Below are positions 32,272 through 41,492 of a stretch of 64,000 nucleotides of DNA, in pieces. A program made the translations under genes and the position numbers. This DNA is from Pseudomonas furukawaii (GTDB taxonomy: Bacteria > Pseudomonadota > Gammaproteobacteria > Pseudomonadales > Pseudomonadaceae), in assembly GCF_002355475.1 (NCBI RefSeq), contig NZ_AP014862.1, positions 2,046,001 to 2,110,000 on the forward strand. The letters run 5' to 3'. Positions within the stretch are counted from its first letter, which is position 1, and every line of letters starts with the position of its first letter. Under the pieces are notes generated by a model that was not told the origin of the DNA, did not search any database, and worked only from the letters and a program-made list of their open reading frames with translations.

Positions 32272-33240
32272 ATGATCGTCGACCGCCAAGGCAGGCGCTT
32301 CCGCAACCTGCGCATCAGTCTGACCGCCGCCTGCAATTACGCCTGCACCTACTGCGTCCCCGATGGCAAGCGCCTGGTGGCGGCTCAGGACGAGCTGTCC
32401 GCCGAGGCCATGGTGCGCGGCGTGGCGTACCTGATGGACGCGGCCGGCATCGAGCGGCTGCGGGTGACTGGCGGCGAGCCGCTGGTCAGCCCCAGGCTCG
32501 AGCCCTTCCTGCGGGGCGTCAGCCAGCTCGGCCTGGAGGACATCAGCCTCACCAGCAATGGCCAGCTCCTTGCCCGCAAGCTGCCCCTGCTGCTCGAGTG
32601 CGGTATTCGCCGCCTGAACATATCCCTCGACACGCTGGATGCGGACGCCTTCCGCCAGATTGCCCGTGGCGGTGACCTGGCCTCCGTGCTCAAGGGGCTG
32701 GACGAGGCGCGGGCTGCGGGTATGCGTATCAAACTCAACATGGTTCCACTGCGGGGCAAGAATCTCGACCAGGTGCTGCCGCTGCTGGAGTACTGCCTCG
32801 AACGCGGTTTCGAGTTGCGTTTCATCGAGCTGATGCGCATGGGGCACCTGGCTCGTGACCCGAATGGATTCAACCAACAGTTCGTGGGTCTTGATGAGTT
32901 GTTGGCCTTGATCGGTTCCGCCCACGAGTTCGTCCAGGCGGATGCGCCTCTGGACGCTACGGCCTTGCGCTACAAGGTGCCGGGACAGGGTTATTTCGGT
33001 GTGATCGCCAACGAGTCCGTACCCTTCTGCCGCACCTGCTCGCGGCTGCGCCTGTCATCCACAGGCTGGCTCCATGGTTGCCTGTCGTCCAGCAACCGCC
33101 ACTATGTTGGCGATCTCCTGGAAAAGCCGCGTCACGAGGCCTTGCCGGCCCTCCAGCGCCTGCTGGTCAAGGCGCTGGCGGACAAGCAGGACCTTGCATT
33201 CTCTGGTGGCGTCACCGTGATGAAGATCATCGGCGGCTGA
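32272..33240 (+). CDS. moaA: GTP 3',8-cyclase MoaA
   Basis: Radical SAM enzyme for the first step of molybdenum cofactor synthesis. 322 residues with the SAM [4Fe-4S] motif CNYACTYC at residues 21-28, VTGGEPLVSP, and the C-terminal second cluster cysteines in FCRTCSRLRLSSTGWLHGCL. It ends in the conserved Gly-Gly (VTVMKIIGG) that MoaA needs. No other moa gene is adjacent, so this is probably an isolated or second copy, as in P. aeruginosa which has two. ATG without a strong ribosome site. Confidence 0.93.
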   Translation: MIVDRQGRRFRNLRISLTAACNYACTYCVPDGKRLVAAQDELSAEAMVRGVAYLMDAAGIERLRVTGGEPLVSPRLEPFLRGVSQLGLEDISLTSNGQLLARKLPLLLECGIRRLNISLDTLDADAFRQIARGGDLASVLKGLDEARAAGMRIKLNMVPLRGKNLDQVLPLLEYCLERGFELRFIELMRMGHLARDPNGFNQQFVGLDELLALIGSAHEFVQADAPLDATALRYKVPGQGYFGVIANESVPFCRTCSRLRLSSTGWLHGCLSSSNRHYVGDLLEKPRHEALPALQRLLVKALADKQDLAFSGGVTVMKIIGG

Positions 33241-33306
33241 TGGCGCGAAAGCTGCATTGGTGCTCTATCCGCCGGATTTTCGTCGCCGGCGCCTGGAGGA
33301 CACAGG

Positions 33307-33909
33307 ATGCGTAGCTTGATTCCGTTGCTGATGATGCTTGGCCTGTTGGGCTGCATGAAGGTCAGCGACATGGCCGAAGGTACCCGTGAGCAATTGAGCG
33401 ACGCGGGCTTCCTCGACCACAGCGAGACCCGGCGTACCAGCAACTGGCGGTTGCAGTCGGACTCCTTCATCTACATCGCCCAGGGATACTTCGTGCCCCC
33501 CGGCTCGGCCTATCCGCGCCCGAACGTCGTGGCGGAGGAGGCCTTCAACGGCTTTGTGGAGTACTTCCCCATGGTCCGTCGCGCCAAGGGCCCCGCGGGT
33601 CTGGAAGACGCCATGGGGCAGGCCCGTTCGGTGGGGGCCCATTACCTGCTGTACGCCCGCTTCGCCAGTGCCGATGACCGTATCGGTACTGTTGAAGAGT
33701 GGGAAGACCAGGAGGCTCTGGACCGCCTGGGGCGGGATCGCGGCGTGATCCAGCTGATGCTGATCGAGACCAATACCCGTCATCTGGTGGACTCAGCCCG
33801 AATCCGCAATCGTGGCGGTTTCCTGACGTTCTACGACCAGAAGCCCGAGGACCTGATCGGTCCGCCTCTGGAGGAGTATGCTCGCAGCCTGATTGGGCTC
33901 AGTCGTTAA
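33307..33909 (+). CDS. DUF4823 lipoprotein
   Basis: 200-residue predicted lipoprotein: signal peptide [16 protein letters not shown] with the lipobox LLGC and cysteine at residue 16. The mature part is soluble with a conserved [20 protein letters not shown] segment. Function is unknown; localisation outer or inner membrane cannot be assigned with certainty. Ribosome site is GGAGGA. It leads a two-gene unit with the DUF1285 gene 10 bp downstream. Confidence 0.85.
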   Translation: MRSLIPLLMMLGLLGCMKVSDMAEGTREQLSDAGFLDHSETRRTSNWRLQSDSFIYIAQGYFVPPGSAYPRPNVVAEEAFNGFVEYFPMVRRAKGPAGLEDAMGQARSVGAHYLLYARFASADDRIGTVEEWEDQEALDRLGRDRGVIQLMLIETNTRHLVDSARIRNRGGFLTFYDQKPEDLIGPPLEEYARSLIGLSR

Positions 33910-33919
33910 GGAGTTGGAC

Positions 33920-34486
33920 ATGAGCGATCCTGGCAAGGCCGGCGACCTGCTGGCGCAGATCCCCAAGGGCGACAAGCCCGGAGGTGCGCCTGTGCATCTC
34001 TGGGATCCGCCGTTCTGTGGTGATCTCGATATGCGCATCGCGCGCGATGGCACCTGGTTCTACCTGGGAACGCCCATTGGCCGCAAACCCATGGTCAAGC
34101 TGTTCTCCAGCGTGATTCGCAAGGATGGGGATGACTACTTTCTGGTGACGCCGGTAGAGAAGGTAGGCATCCAGGTGGATGATGCACCCTTCGTGGCGGT
34201 CGAGTTGCAAGTGGAGGGTTCGGGGCGGCATCAGCAGCTGCGCTTCATCACCCATGTCGGCGACGAGGTTCTGGCGGGGGCGGCTCATCCGTTGCGGTTC
34301 GAGCTGGACCCTGTCACCCAGGAACCGTCGCCCTATGTCCTGGTGCGCCGTAACCTTGAGGCGCTGATCCACCGGAATGTCTTCTATCAACTCGTGGAGC
34401 TGGCCGAGTCCCGTGAGATCGATGGTGCGCCTTGGCTCGGTGTATGGAGCGGTGGTCAGTTCTTTCCCATCGGTCCCTTGTCGTGA
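33920..34486 (+). CDS. DUF1285 family protein
   Basis: 188-residue soluble protein of the DUF1285 family; opening [20 protein letters not shown] and [20 protein letters not shown] followed by [20 protein letters not shown]. No catalytic residues are recognised. ATG is chosen for the GGAG site at 33910-33913; an earlier in-frame ATG in the DUF4823 gene is less likely. Closed by a strong terminator shared with etfD. Confidence 0.85.
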   Translation: MSDPGKAGDLLAQIPKGDKPGGAPVHLWDPPFCGDLDMRIARDGTWFYLGTPIGRKPMVKLFSSVIRKDGDDYFLVTPVEKVGIQVDDAPFVAVELQVEGSGRHQQLRFITHVGDEVLAGAAHPLRFELDPVTQEPSPYVLVRRNLEALIHRNVFYQLVELAESREIDGAPWLGVWSGGQFFPIGPLS

Positions 34487-34506
34487 GCATTTTCTGCAGC
34501 CAATGA

Positions 34507-34530
34507 AAAAGGCTCCCGAGGGAGCCTTTT
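34507..34530. terminator. Terminator between the DUF1285 gene and etfD
   Basis: AAAAGGCTCCC, 2-nt turn, GGGAGCCTTTT: perfect 11-bp stem with A/T ends, usable in both directions for the two convergent genes. Confidence 0.93.
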
Positions 34531-34548
34531 CCGTTTTCGCGACGCTGA

Positions 34549-36213
34549 TTACATATTGGGGTAGTTCGGGCCGCCAGTACCTTCCGGGGCTACCCAGGTG
34601 ATGTTCTGGGCCGGGTCCTTGATGTCGCAGGTCTTGCAGTGCACGCAGTTCTGCGCATTGATCTGGAAGCGCTTGCTGCCGTCCTCGTTGGCGACGACTT
34701 CGTACACGCCGGCCGGGCAGTAGCGCTGGGCCGGTTCGTCGTACAGCGGCAGGTTCTTTCCGATCGGGATGCCTGCGTCGGCCAGTTTCAGGTGGCAGGG
34801 TTGTTCCTCTTCATGGTTGGTGTTGGAGAGGAACACGGAGCTCAGCTTGTCGAAGCTGATCTTGCCGTCCGGCTTCGGATACTCGATGCGCTGGGACTGG
34901 GCGGCCGGCTTCAGGCAGGCATAGTCCGGCTTGTTGTCGTGCAGGGTGAAGGGGATCTTGCCGCCGAACCAGTTCTGGTCGATGTAGTTGAAGGCCCCGC
35001 CCACCAGCGCGCCGTACTTGTGGATGGCGGCACCGAAGTTGCGGCTGCGGAACAGTTCGTCGTACAGCCAGCTGGACTTGAAGGCGTCGACGTAGTTGTT
35101 CAGCTCGTCGCCGCCTTCGCGGCCGGCGGCCAGTGCGGCGGCGACGGCTTCGGCGGCCAGCATGCCGGACTTCATCGCGGTGTGGCTGCCCTTGATCTTG
35201 GCGAAGTTCAGGGTGCCGAGGTCGCAGCCGATGAGTGCGCCGCCCGGGAATACCATCTTCGGCAGGGAGTTCAGGCCGCCCTTGCAGATGGCGCGGGCAC
35301 CGTAGGCGACGCGCTTGCCGCCTTCCAGGTACTGCTTGATCACCGGGTGGTGCTTGTAGCGCTGGAATTCGTCGAAAGGCGACAGGAAGGGGTTGGCGTA
35401 GGACAGGTCGATGATCAGGCCGACGACCACCTGGTTGTTCTCCAGGTGATAGAGGAAGGAGCCGCCGGTGTTCTCGGTGCCCATGATGTCCATCGGCCAA
35501 CCAGCAGTGTGCACCACCAGGCCCTGCTGGTGCTTGGCCGGGTCGATGTCCCAGATTTCCTTGATGCCGATGCCGTAGTGCTGGGCGTCGGCGTCGCTGT
35601 CGAGCTTGTACTTCTTGATCAGTTGCTTGCCGATGTGGCCACGGCAGCCTTCGGCGAACAGGGTGTACTTGGCGCGCAGTTCCATGCCAGGGGTGTAGTA
35701 ACCCTCTTTCGGGTTGCCTTCGCGGTCCACGCCGAGATCTCCGGTGATGATGCCGCGCACTACACCGTTGTCGTCGATCAGCGCTTCCTGGGCGGCGAAG
35801 CCCGGGTAGATCTCCACGCCGAGGCCTTCCGCCTGCTGGGCCAGCCAGCGGCAGAGATTGCCCAGGGAAATGATATAGTTGCCCTCGTTGTGCATGGTCT
35901 TGGGCACGAAGAGGTCCGGAACCTTGATGGCGGACTCGGCATCCTTGAGCATATAGATGTCGTCGCGGGTAACCGGAGTGTTCAGCGGGGCGCCCAGGTC
36001 CTTCCAGTCAGGGAAGAGTTCGTTCAGTGCGCGCGGCTCGAAGACGGCGCCAGAGAGGATGTGGGCGCCCACTTCGGAACCCTTCTCGACCACGCATACG
36101 CTGATCTCCTGACCAGCCTCCGCGGCCTTCTGCTTCAGTCGGCACGCGGCGGACAGGCCAGCGGGGCCGGCACCGACGATGACGACGTCGAATTCCATGT
36201 ATTCGCGTTCCAA
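34549..36213 (-). CDS. etfD: Electron transfer flavoprotein-ubiquinone oxidoreductase
   Basis: Passes electrons from reduced ETF to ubiquinone in beta-oxidation and branched amino-acid catabolism; membrane-associated. 554 residues: FAD loop FDVVIVGAGPAGLSAACRL, ubiquinone/FAD motifs such as GCDLGTLNFAKIKG, and a C-terminal ferredoxin-like part with the [4Fe-4S] ligands in YCPAGVYEV and NCVHCKTCDIKDP. The start is TTG (LEREYMEFDVV), chosen for AGGAG seven bases upstream; an ATG six codons in is the alternative. Divergent from etfBA. Confidence 0.94.
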   Translation of the reverse strand: MEREYMEFDVVIVGAGPAGLSAACRLKQKAAEAGQEISVCVVEKGSEVGAHILSGAVFEPRALNELFPDWKDLGAPLNTPVTRDDIYMLKDAESAIKVPDLFVPKTMHNEGNYIISLGNLCRWLAQQAEGLGVEIYPGFAAQEALIDDNGVVRGIITGDLGVDREGNPKEGYYTPGMELRAKYTLFAEGCRGHIGKQLIKKYKLDSDADAQHYGIGIKEIWDIDPAKHQQGLVVHTAGWPMDIMGTENTGGSFLYHLENNQVVVGLIIDLSYANPFLSPFDEFQRYKHHPVIKQYLEGGKRVAYGARAICKGGLNSLPKMVFPGGALIGCDLGTLNFAKIKGSHTAMKSGMLAAEAVAAALAAGREGGDELNNYVDAFKSSWLYDELFRSRNFGAAIHKYGALVGGAFNYIDQNWFGGKIPFTLHDNKPDYACLKPAAQSQRIEYPKPDGKISFDKLSSVFLSNTNHEEEQPCHLKLADAGIPIGKNLPLYDEPAQRYCPAGVYEVVANEDGSKRFQINAQNCVHCKTCDIKDPAQNITWVAPEGTGGPNYPNM

Positions 36214-36531
36214 GGTCAATCTCCTCAAGGCTCTTCGATATTTTGTGTTGGAGGGCTAGCTCGATCCCTGACCTGAGCGGGCGCATTATATCCACACGCT
36301 CTGCCGGGTCCAATACAAACGTTTGTTTGAATTTTGTGAAACCCTGATAGGATAAGGCTCTGCGGCTTATGAAGGGTCATTTTGCTGTATTGACCGGATT
36401 GGGCGTTACGGTCAAGATACGGGCGGTTTTGCGCTCGCTGTCTGGGCTGAAAGTCGGTTCCGGCCGACCTGCATCACTGGCCAGGCTCGTCTTGGCGACA
36501 TTCTTATTAACCGGAGAGTAACGAGGAATCC
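36214..36531. other. 318-bp divergent etfD-etfB control region
   Basis: No gene is supported. It holds the PsrA-type operator at 36316-36329 and the promoters of both divergent units. The ribosome site of etfB (GGAGAGTAACGAGG) is at its right end. Confidence 0.7.
36316..36329. promoter_or_regulatory. PsrA-type operator
   Basis: CAAACGTTTGTTTG fits the PsrA consensus (C/G)AAAC-N2-4-GTTT(G/C) with N4, and the overlapping CAAACGTTTG is itself a perfect palindrome. PsrA is the TetR-family long-chain fatty-acid sensor in pseudomonads, and ETF genes are among its reported targets. Binding here is inferred from the motif. Confidence 0.7.
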
Positions 36532-37281
36532 ATGAAGGTTCTTGTAGCTGTCAAACGAGTGGTCGACTACAACGTCAAGGTCCGCGTCAAGGCGGACAAC
36601 TCCGGCGTCGACCTCGCCAACGTGAAGATGTCGATGAACCCCTTCTGCGAAATCGCCGTGGAAGAAGCCGTCCGTCTGAAAGAAAAAGGCGTAGCGAGTG
36701 AAATCGTCGTCGTCACCATCGGCCCGAACACCGCTCAAGAGCAGCTGCGCACTGCCCTGGCCCTGGGCGCCGACCGCGCCATCCTGGTGGAGTCCGCCGA
36801 CGAGCTGAACTCCCTGGCCGTGGCCAAACTGCTCAAGGCCGTGGTGGACAAGGAGCAGCCGCAACTGGTCATCCTCGGCAAGCAGGCCATCGACAGCGAC
36901 AACAACCAGACCGGCCAGATGCTGGGCGCCCTCACCGGCTTCGCCCAGGGCACCTTCGCCTCCAAGGTGGAAGTGGCGGGCGACAAGGTCAACGTGACCC
37001 GCGAAATCGATGGCGGCCTGCAGACCGTTGCGCTGAACCTGCCGGCGATCGTCACCACCGACCTGCGCCTGAACGAGCCGCGCTACGCGTCGCTGCCGAA
37101 CATCATGAAGGCCAAGAAGAAGCCTCTGGACGTAGTCACCCCGGACGCCCTGGGTGTTTCCACCGCGTCCACCGTGAAGACCCTGAAAGTCGAAGCACCG
37201 GCTGCCCGCCAAGCCGGTATCAAGGTCAAGTCCGTGGCTGAACTGGTCGAAAAACTGAAGAACGAGGCGAAGGTAATCTGA
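36532..37281 (+). CDS. etfB: Electron transfer flavoprotein beta subunit
   Basis: Binds AMP and forms the ETF heterodimer that collects electrons from acyl-CoA dehydrogenases. 249 residues beginning [20 protein letters not shown], with the ETF-beta signature region [20 protein letters not shown] and [17 protein letters not shown] after a good purine-rich site. Overlaps etfA by one base (TGATG). Confidence 0.97.
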   Translation: MKVLVAVKRVVDYNVKVRVKADNSGVDLANVKMSMNPFCEIAVEEAVRLKEKGVASEIVVVTIGPNTAQEQLRTALALGADRAILVESADELNSLAVAKLLKAVVDKEQPQLVILGKQAIDSDNNQTGQMLGALTGFAQGTFASKVEVAGDKVNVTREIDGGLQTVALNLPAIVTTDLRLNEPRYASLPNIMKAKKKPLDVVTPDALGVSTASTVKTLKVEAPAARQAGIKVKSVAELVEKLKNEAKVI

Positions 37282-38210
37282 TGGCTATCCTGGTTGTTGC
37301 TGAACACACTAACGCCGCTCTGGCAGCCGCCACCCTCAACACCGTCGCCGCTGCCCAGAAAATCGGTGGCGACGTCCACGTGCTGGTCGCAGGCCAGGGT
37401 GTAGGTGCCGTAGCCGAAGCCGCCGCCAAGATCGCCGGTGTTTCCAAGGTCCTGGTCGCTGACAACGCCGCCTACGCCAATCTGCTGCCGGAAAACGTCG
37501 CGCCGCTGATCGCCGAGCTGGGCAAGGGTTACAGCCACGTGCTGGCGCCTGCCACCACCAACGGCAAGAACTACCTGCCGCGCGTAGCCGCGCTGCTGGA
37601 CGTCGACCAGATCTCCGAGATCATCGCCGTCGAGAGCGCCGACACCTTCAAGCGTCCGATCTACGCCGGTAACGCCATCGCCACCGTGCAGTCCTCGGCT
37701 GCCGTGAAGGTGATCACCGTGCGCTCCACCGGTTTCGACGCGGTTGCCGCAGAAGGCGGCTCCGCTGCCATCGAGGCCGTGGCCACTGTTTCCGACGCCG
37801 GCAAGTCCGCCTTCGTCGGTGAAGAACTGGCCAAGTCCGACCGTCCGGAACTGACCGCTGCCAAGATCGTCGTTTCCGGCGGCCGTGGCATGGGCAATGG
37901 CGACAACTTCAAGCACCTGTACGCCCTGGCCGACAAGCTGGGCGCCGCTGTGGGTGCTTCCCGCGCCGCCGTGGACGCCGGCTTCGTGCCGAACGACATG
38001 CAGGTTGGCCAGACCGGCAAGATCGTCGCCCCGCAGCTCTACATCGCCGTGGGCATCTCCGGTGCCATCCAGCACCTGGCGGGCATGAAGGACTCCAAGG
38101 TCATCGTGGCCATCAACAAGGACGAAGAAGCACCGATCTTCCAGGTGGCTGACTACGGCCTGGTGGCTGACCTGTTCGAAGCCGTACCGGAGCTGGAAAA
38201 GCTGGTGTAA
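37281..38210 (+). CDS. etfA: Electron transfer flavoprotein alpha subunit
   Basis: FAD-binding subunit, 309 residues. The C-terminal FAD domain has [20 protein letters not shown] and [20 protein letters not shown] then [18 protein letters not shown], the ETF-alpha signature. Works with etfB and passes electrons to EtfD encoded divergently. Confidence 0.97.
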   Translation: MAILVVAEHTNAALAAATLNTVAAAQKIGGDVHVLVAGQGVGAVAEAAAKIAGVSKVLVADNAAYANLLPENVAPLIAELGKGYSHVLAPATTNGKNYLPRVAALLDVDQISEIIAVESADTFKRPIYAGNAIATVQSSAAVKVITVRSTGFDAVAAEGGSAAIEAVATVSDAGKSAFVGEELAKSDRPELTAAKIVVSGGRGMGNGDNFKHLYALADKLGAAVGASRAAVDAGFVPNDMQVGQTGKIVAPQLYIAVGISGAIQHLAGMKDSKVIVAINKDEEAPIFQVADYGLVADLFEAVPELEKLV

Positions 38211-38236
38211 TCACGCTTTCCGGCCTGCCGTACAGG

Positions 38237-38265
38237 AAAACCCGCTCTTCGGAGCGGGTTTTTTT
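38237..38265 (+). terminator. Terminator after etfBA
   Basis: AAAACCCGCTC, TTCG tetraloop, GAGCGGGTTTTTTT; strong intrinsic terminator, also usable by the convergent hydrolase gene. Confidence 0.95.
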
Positions 38266-38272
38266 ATGCGTC

Positions 38273-39202
38273 TCAGTCCGCGCTGTGTTCGAGAAAGGCC
38301 TGGTACTGCCGGGCAGTCTCTTCCGGGCGTTCGATCATCGGTGCGTGGCCGCAGTGCTCCATGATGACCACGCTGGGCTTCCTCAACAGCGGTTTCATCA
38401 CCTCGATGCTGGAAACGTCCAGCACCCGGTCACGGTCGCACCAGAGGAGCAGGGCAGGGGCTTCGATGCGGGGCAGCTCCGGTTCCAGGGGGATGTAGCG
38501 CTCCCGCAGCTGGCGGAAGACCTCATCGTAGTGCGCCTCGTTGGCCATGGACTGCTGGGCCAGGTAGGTCTTGACCTGCGCTGGCAGTGACGGCGGCTCG
38601 ACGAAGACGAATTCCAGCATGCGCTGGAAGTCTTCCGCGCGGCGCACCACCAGCGGGTTGGCCTGACCCTGTTCCAGCAGGCGAAACAGTTCGCTTTCCC
38701 TTGGGGCATTGATGCCACTGTTATTGAACAGGGCCAGGCTGCGCACATATTGGGGATGGCGGGCGGCGAGCAGCGCGGCGATATGGCCTCCCATGGAGTT
38801 GCCCACCAGATGGACGCGGCCCAGTTCCAGCGCGTCGATGAAGGACGCCACTCGCTCGGCCTGTGTGCCGACGTCGTAGCTGCCGGCGGGGCGATCGCTG
38901 TCGCCGAAGCCGGGAAGGTCCAGGGCGATGACGTGATAGCGGGGCGTCAGGTGGCGAGCGAAGCGCAGCCAGTTGTCCTTGTTCGCGGCGAACCCGTGAA
39001 TCATCAGGACGGTTTCGCCTTTCGCCGGGCCGCCCTCGTAATAATGGATGCTAAGATCGCCTACCACCGTTCGCCGTCCTGACAGGCCGGCCAGATGCTG
39101 CTCCACCAGGCGCGCGCCGGTGGTCAGCGATGCGGGTGAGAGGTAGAGCGTGGCCGCCAGTGCCACCAGAATCGCGAAGAGGGTAATGACGAGTTTCTTC
39201 AT
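38273..39202 (-). CDS. Alpha/beta hydrolase, lipase/esterase-like, membrane-anchored or secreted
   Basis: 309 residues with one N-terminal hydrophobic segment (LVITLFAILVALAATLYLSP). Oxyanion motif VLMIHGFAANKDNW, nucleophile elbow GNSMGG near residue 138, and the histidine in EHCGHAPMIERPE complete a catalytic triad; the aspartate is probably in LLLWCDRDRVLD. By position beside etfA it resembles the LipG-like protein of P. aeruginosa. Substrate unknown. No clear ribosome site before the ATG. Confidence 0.85.
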   Translation of the reverse strand: MKKLVITLFAILVALAATLYLSPASLTTGARLVEQHLAGLSGRRTVVGDLSIHYYEGGPAKGETVLMIHGFAANKDNWLRFARHLTPRYHVIALDLPGFGDSDRPAGSYDVGTQAERVASFIDALELGRVHLVGNSMGGHIAALLAARHPQYVRSLALFNNSGINAPRESELFRLLEQGQANPLVVRRAEDFQRMLEFVFVEPPSLPAQVKTYLAQQSMANEAHYDEVFRQLRERYIPLEPELPRIEAPALLLWCDRDRVLDVSSIEVMKPLLRKPSVVIMEHCGHAPMIERPEETARQYQAFLEHSAD

Positions 39203-39316
39203 GCTTCATCCTTGTGCCAATAGTTCTTCAAGCCCTCTGTACGCTAGCATGGCGCTCGCCTCGGGTGCCGACGCGCGCGCTGCGGCCAATCGAATGTCCA
39301 GTCCGGGATACCACAG

Positions 39317-40159
39317 ATGACAAGACGACCTCACCTCGCCTCCCTGTTCCTGGCGCTCTGCCTCCTGCCTGGGCTGGGGGTCGCCGCTGGTAAGTGCGAG
39401 CGTATGGTGGCCACCGGCAATCCCGAATATCCGCCTTACCTCTGGCGCGACCCCGAGAACCCGAAGCGGCTCATCGGGGCCAATGCGGACCTGCTCAAGA
39501 GAATCGCCCAGGAGATCGGTGTCAAGGTGGACATCCTCTACACCGGCCCCTGGTCCCGTGCCCAGGACGAGGTGCGTACCGGTCGGGTCGACCTGATCGC
39601 GGGCGCCTTCCTCACCATGCCGCGTCTGGAAACCATGGACTACGTCCACCCGCCTTTCCTCGAAACCCAGAGCGTGGTCTGGGTGAAGCGCGACAAGGCC
39701 TTCCCCTACAGTGGTTGGGACGACCTGCGGGAACACACCGGCGGCACCCTGGTGAAGAACAGCTTCGGTGAAGCCTTCGATCGCTACGCCAAGGAAAACC
39801 TCAGCCTGGAGGAAGTGCCGAGCCTGACCCAGGCTTACCAGAAGCTTCTGCTGGAACGCACCGACTACGTGCTTTATGAGCGTTATCCCGGGCTGGTGCT
39901 GGCCGACACCTTGGGCATGGCTGATGACCTTGTCGCCTTGGAACCACCCATTTCCAGTGAGGGTCTGTACCTGACCCTGTCCCATAACTCGGCCTGCAAC
40001 GATCCCTGGCTGCGCGGACAGCTGGCGAAGAAAATGACAGAATTGGTCGCCGCTGGTGTACCGGGAGCCCTGCTGCAGAACAACCTGGAACGCTGGAAGG
40101 CGCTCCAGCTGCAACCGGAGGCTTCCGCAATCCCCGCTGCCCCCGCGACACCCGAATGA
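39317..40159 (+). CDS. Periplasmic solute-binding protein (SBP_bac_3 type)
   Basis: 280 residues with a signal peptide (residues 1-24, cleavage after GLGVAA) and a type II amino-acid-binding fold: VATGNPEYPPYLWRD, GANADLLKRIAQEIGVKVDI and GRVDLIAGAFLTMPRLETMD. No ABC permease or ATPase lies nearby, so it may be a sensor or an orphan binding protein rather than part of a transporter. It overlaps the DUF4398 lipoprotein gene by 4 bp, so it heads a three-gene envelope unit. Confidence 0.85.
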   Translation: MTRRPHLASLFLALCLLPGLGVAAGKCERMVATGNPEYPPYLWRDPENPKRLIGANADLLKRIAQEIGVKVDILYTGPWSRAQDEVRTGRVDLIAGAFLTMPRLETMDYVHPPFLETQSVVWVKRDKAFPYSGWDDLREHTGGTLVKNSFGEAFDRYAKENLSLEEVPSLTQAYQKLLLERTDYVLYERYPGLVLADTLGMADDLVALEPPISSEGLYLTLSHNSACNDPWLRGQLAKKMTELVAAGVPGALLQNNLERWKALQLQPEASAIPAAPATPE

Positions 40160-40530
40160 TTAGGAAACTTCCAGTGAGCAAGACACCCCTGTTTGCTGCC
40201 GGACTGGCCCTGCTGGCCCTGTCCGGCTGCGCCAACGACCCCGCTCCCATCGAGCAGATGCGCCTGACCCAGAAGGCGGTGGAGCAGGCCAAGGCCGTGG
40301 GCGCGACCGAGCAGATCGAGGAAATGAAACTGGCCGAGGAAAAGCTGGCCCTCGCCGAGAAGAACATGGGCGAAGAAGACTTCAAGCGCGCCCGGATCCT
40401 GGCCGAGCAGGCTGAACTGGATGCCCGCCTGGCCGAAGCCAGGGTGCTGACGAAGAAGAGCCAGGACCAGTTGAAGGACCTGGTCGCTCGTATTGATCGC
40501 CTGCGCAAGCAGTTGGGGGAAGTCCAGTGA
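40156..40530 (+). CDS. DUF4398 lipoprotein
   Basis: 124 residues: short basic N-terminus, hydrophobic FAAGLALLALSGC with the lipobox cysteine at about residue 24, then a long amphipathic helical region with heptad-like Glu/Lys/Leu spacing (MKLAEEKLALAEKNMGEED and onward), likely coiled coil. DUF4398 proteins often pair with OmpA-type lipoproteins, as here. ATG overlaps the preceding stop; a GTG six codons in is a possible alternative. Function unknown. Confidence 0.85.
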   Translation: MIRKLPVSKTPLFAAGLALLALSGCANDPAPIEQMRLTQKAVEQAKAVGATEQIEEMKLAEEKLALAEKNMGEEDFKRARILAEQAELDARLAEARVLTKKSQDQLKDLVARIDRLRKQLGEVQ

Positions 40531-41339
40531 AGTCGAACGCCATACTGGGTCTCGGCCTGATCCTCGGCCTGGGCCTGCTAAGCGGTTGCGCCAGTCCGCA
40601 GCAGACCGAGCAGAGCCTGGAGCAGGCTCGGAAGCTGTTTCAGCAGGTGAAGGAAGACCAGAGCGTCCTGGCCAGTGCGCCCAAGGACGTGATCCGCGCC
40701 GGTGAGTCCCTTGGGCGCGCCGAGCGCCTGTCCAGCTACTGGGGCAACGACAAGGACGTGATCCACTACGCCTACCTCAGCCAGCGCTACAGCGAGATTG
40801 CACTGCAGCACAGCGAGCAGAGCCAGAACCAGACCCGCGCCGCCAAGCTCCAGCTCGAACGCGAGCGCCTGCAACTGGCCCTGCGCGAAGCCAAGCTGCT
40901 CAGCGTCCAGCAGCAGGGCAAGTGGCTGGAGGAACAGATGATCGCCCTGGCGGCCACGGAAACCGATCGCGGCCTGGTGATGACATTGGGCGACGTGCTG
41001 TTCGACACCGGCCGCGCCGACCTCAAGGGATCCGCCAATCGCACCATCCTCAAGCTGGTGCAGTTTCTCCAGCTCAATCCGCGACGTGTCGTGCGCATCG
41101 AGGGATACACCGACAGCAGCGGCGCCAAGGCTGACAACCTTCGCCTCTCCACGGATCGCGCCCAGGCCGTGGCTGACGCCCTGATCGACCTTGGCATCGA
41201 CGCCAAGCGCATCCAGGTCCAGGGCTACGGAGAAGCCTTCCCGGTGGCGGAGAACGCCTCCAATCGAGGCCGGGCCCAGAACCGTCGGGTGGAAATCGTC
41301 TTCTCCAACGAGAAGGGCGAACTGGGCCACGCTCGCTGA
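40527..41339 (+). CDS. OmpA-family lipoprotein with DUF4398-like N-terminal region
   Basis: 270 residues, GTG start overlapping the preceding gene. Lipoprotein signal LGLGLLSGC with cysteine at residue 21; residues about 25-140 form a long helical/coiled-coil stretch related to the DUF4398 protein upstream; the C-terminal 110 residues are an OmpA_C peptidoglycan-binding domain (GDVLFDTGRADLKG, IEGYTDSSGAKADNLRLS, AQNRRVEIVF). It should tether the membrane to peptidoglycan. The two helical lipoproteins look like a tandem duplication with a gained OmpA domain. Confidence 0.9.
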   Translation: MKSNAILGLGLILGLGLLSGCASPQQTEQSLEQARKLFQQVKEDQSVLASAPKDVIRAGESLGRAERLSSYWGNDKDVIHYAYLSQRYSEIALQHSEQSQNQTRAAKLQLERERLQLALREAKLLSVQQQGKWLEEQMIALAATETDRGLVMTLGDVLFDTGRADLKGSANRTILKLVQFLQLNPRRVVRIEGYTDSSGAKADNLRLSTDRAQAVADALIDLGIDAKRIQVQGYGEAFPVAENASNRGRAQNRRVEIVFSNEKGELGHAR

Positions 41340-41352
41340 GCCCGATCCGGAC

Positions 41353-41385
41353 AGCCCCGGTTGCCGTTGGGCGCCGGGGCTTTTT
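41353..41385 (+). terminator. Terminator after the OmpA-lipoprotein unit
   Basis: Stem GCCCCGG / CCGGGGC with a 13-nt loop, then TTTTT; 14 bp after the OmpA gene stop. Confidence 0.9.
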
Positions 41386-41400
41386 CATGCCTGGACAAAT

Positions 41401-41480
41401 TCACTGTATCGCCCACACTTTTTTGATCTGTACCGGTGCAGTTTTGCCTGGATCAGATAGTGTTTCGGTTCAGTGATACA
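41401..41480. promoter_or_regulatory. Control region of the MocR gene with mirrored CTGTATC/GATACAG sites
   Basis: CACTGTATC at about 41402-41410 and its inverse GATACAG at about 41475-41481 flank the gap, with CTGTACCGGTGCAG between them. MocR regulators commonly bind repeats in their own promoter region; binding here is inferred. Confidence 0.4.
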
Positions 41481-41492
41481 GGTGCCGCCCTC

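Noticed and set aside
34639-36276. 545-codon plus-strand frame opposite etfD
   Set aside because: Antisense shadow; Gly/Val/Ala/Glu-rich translation without domain features.
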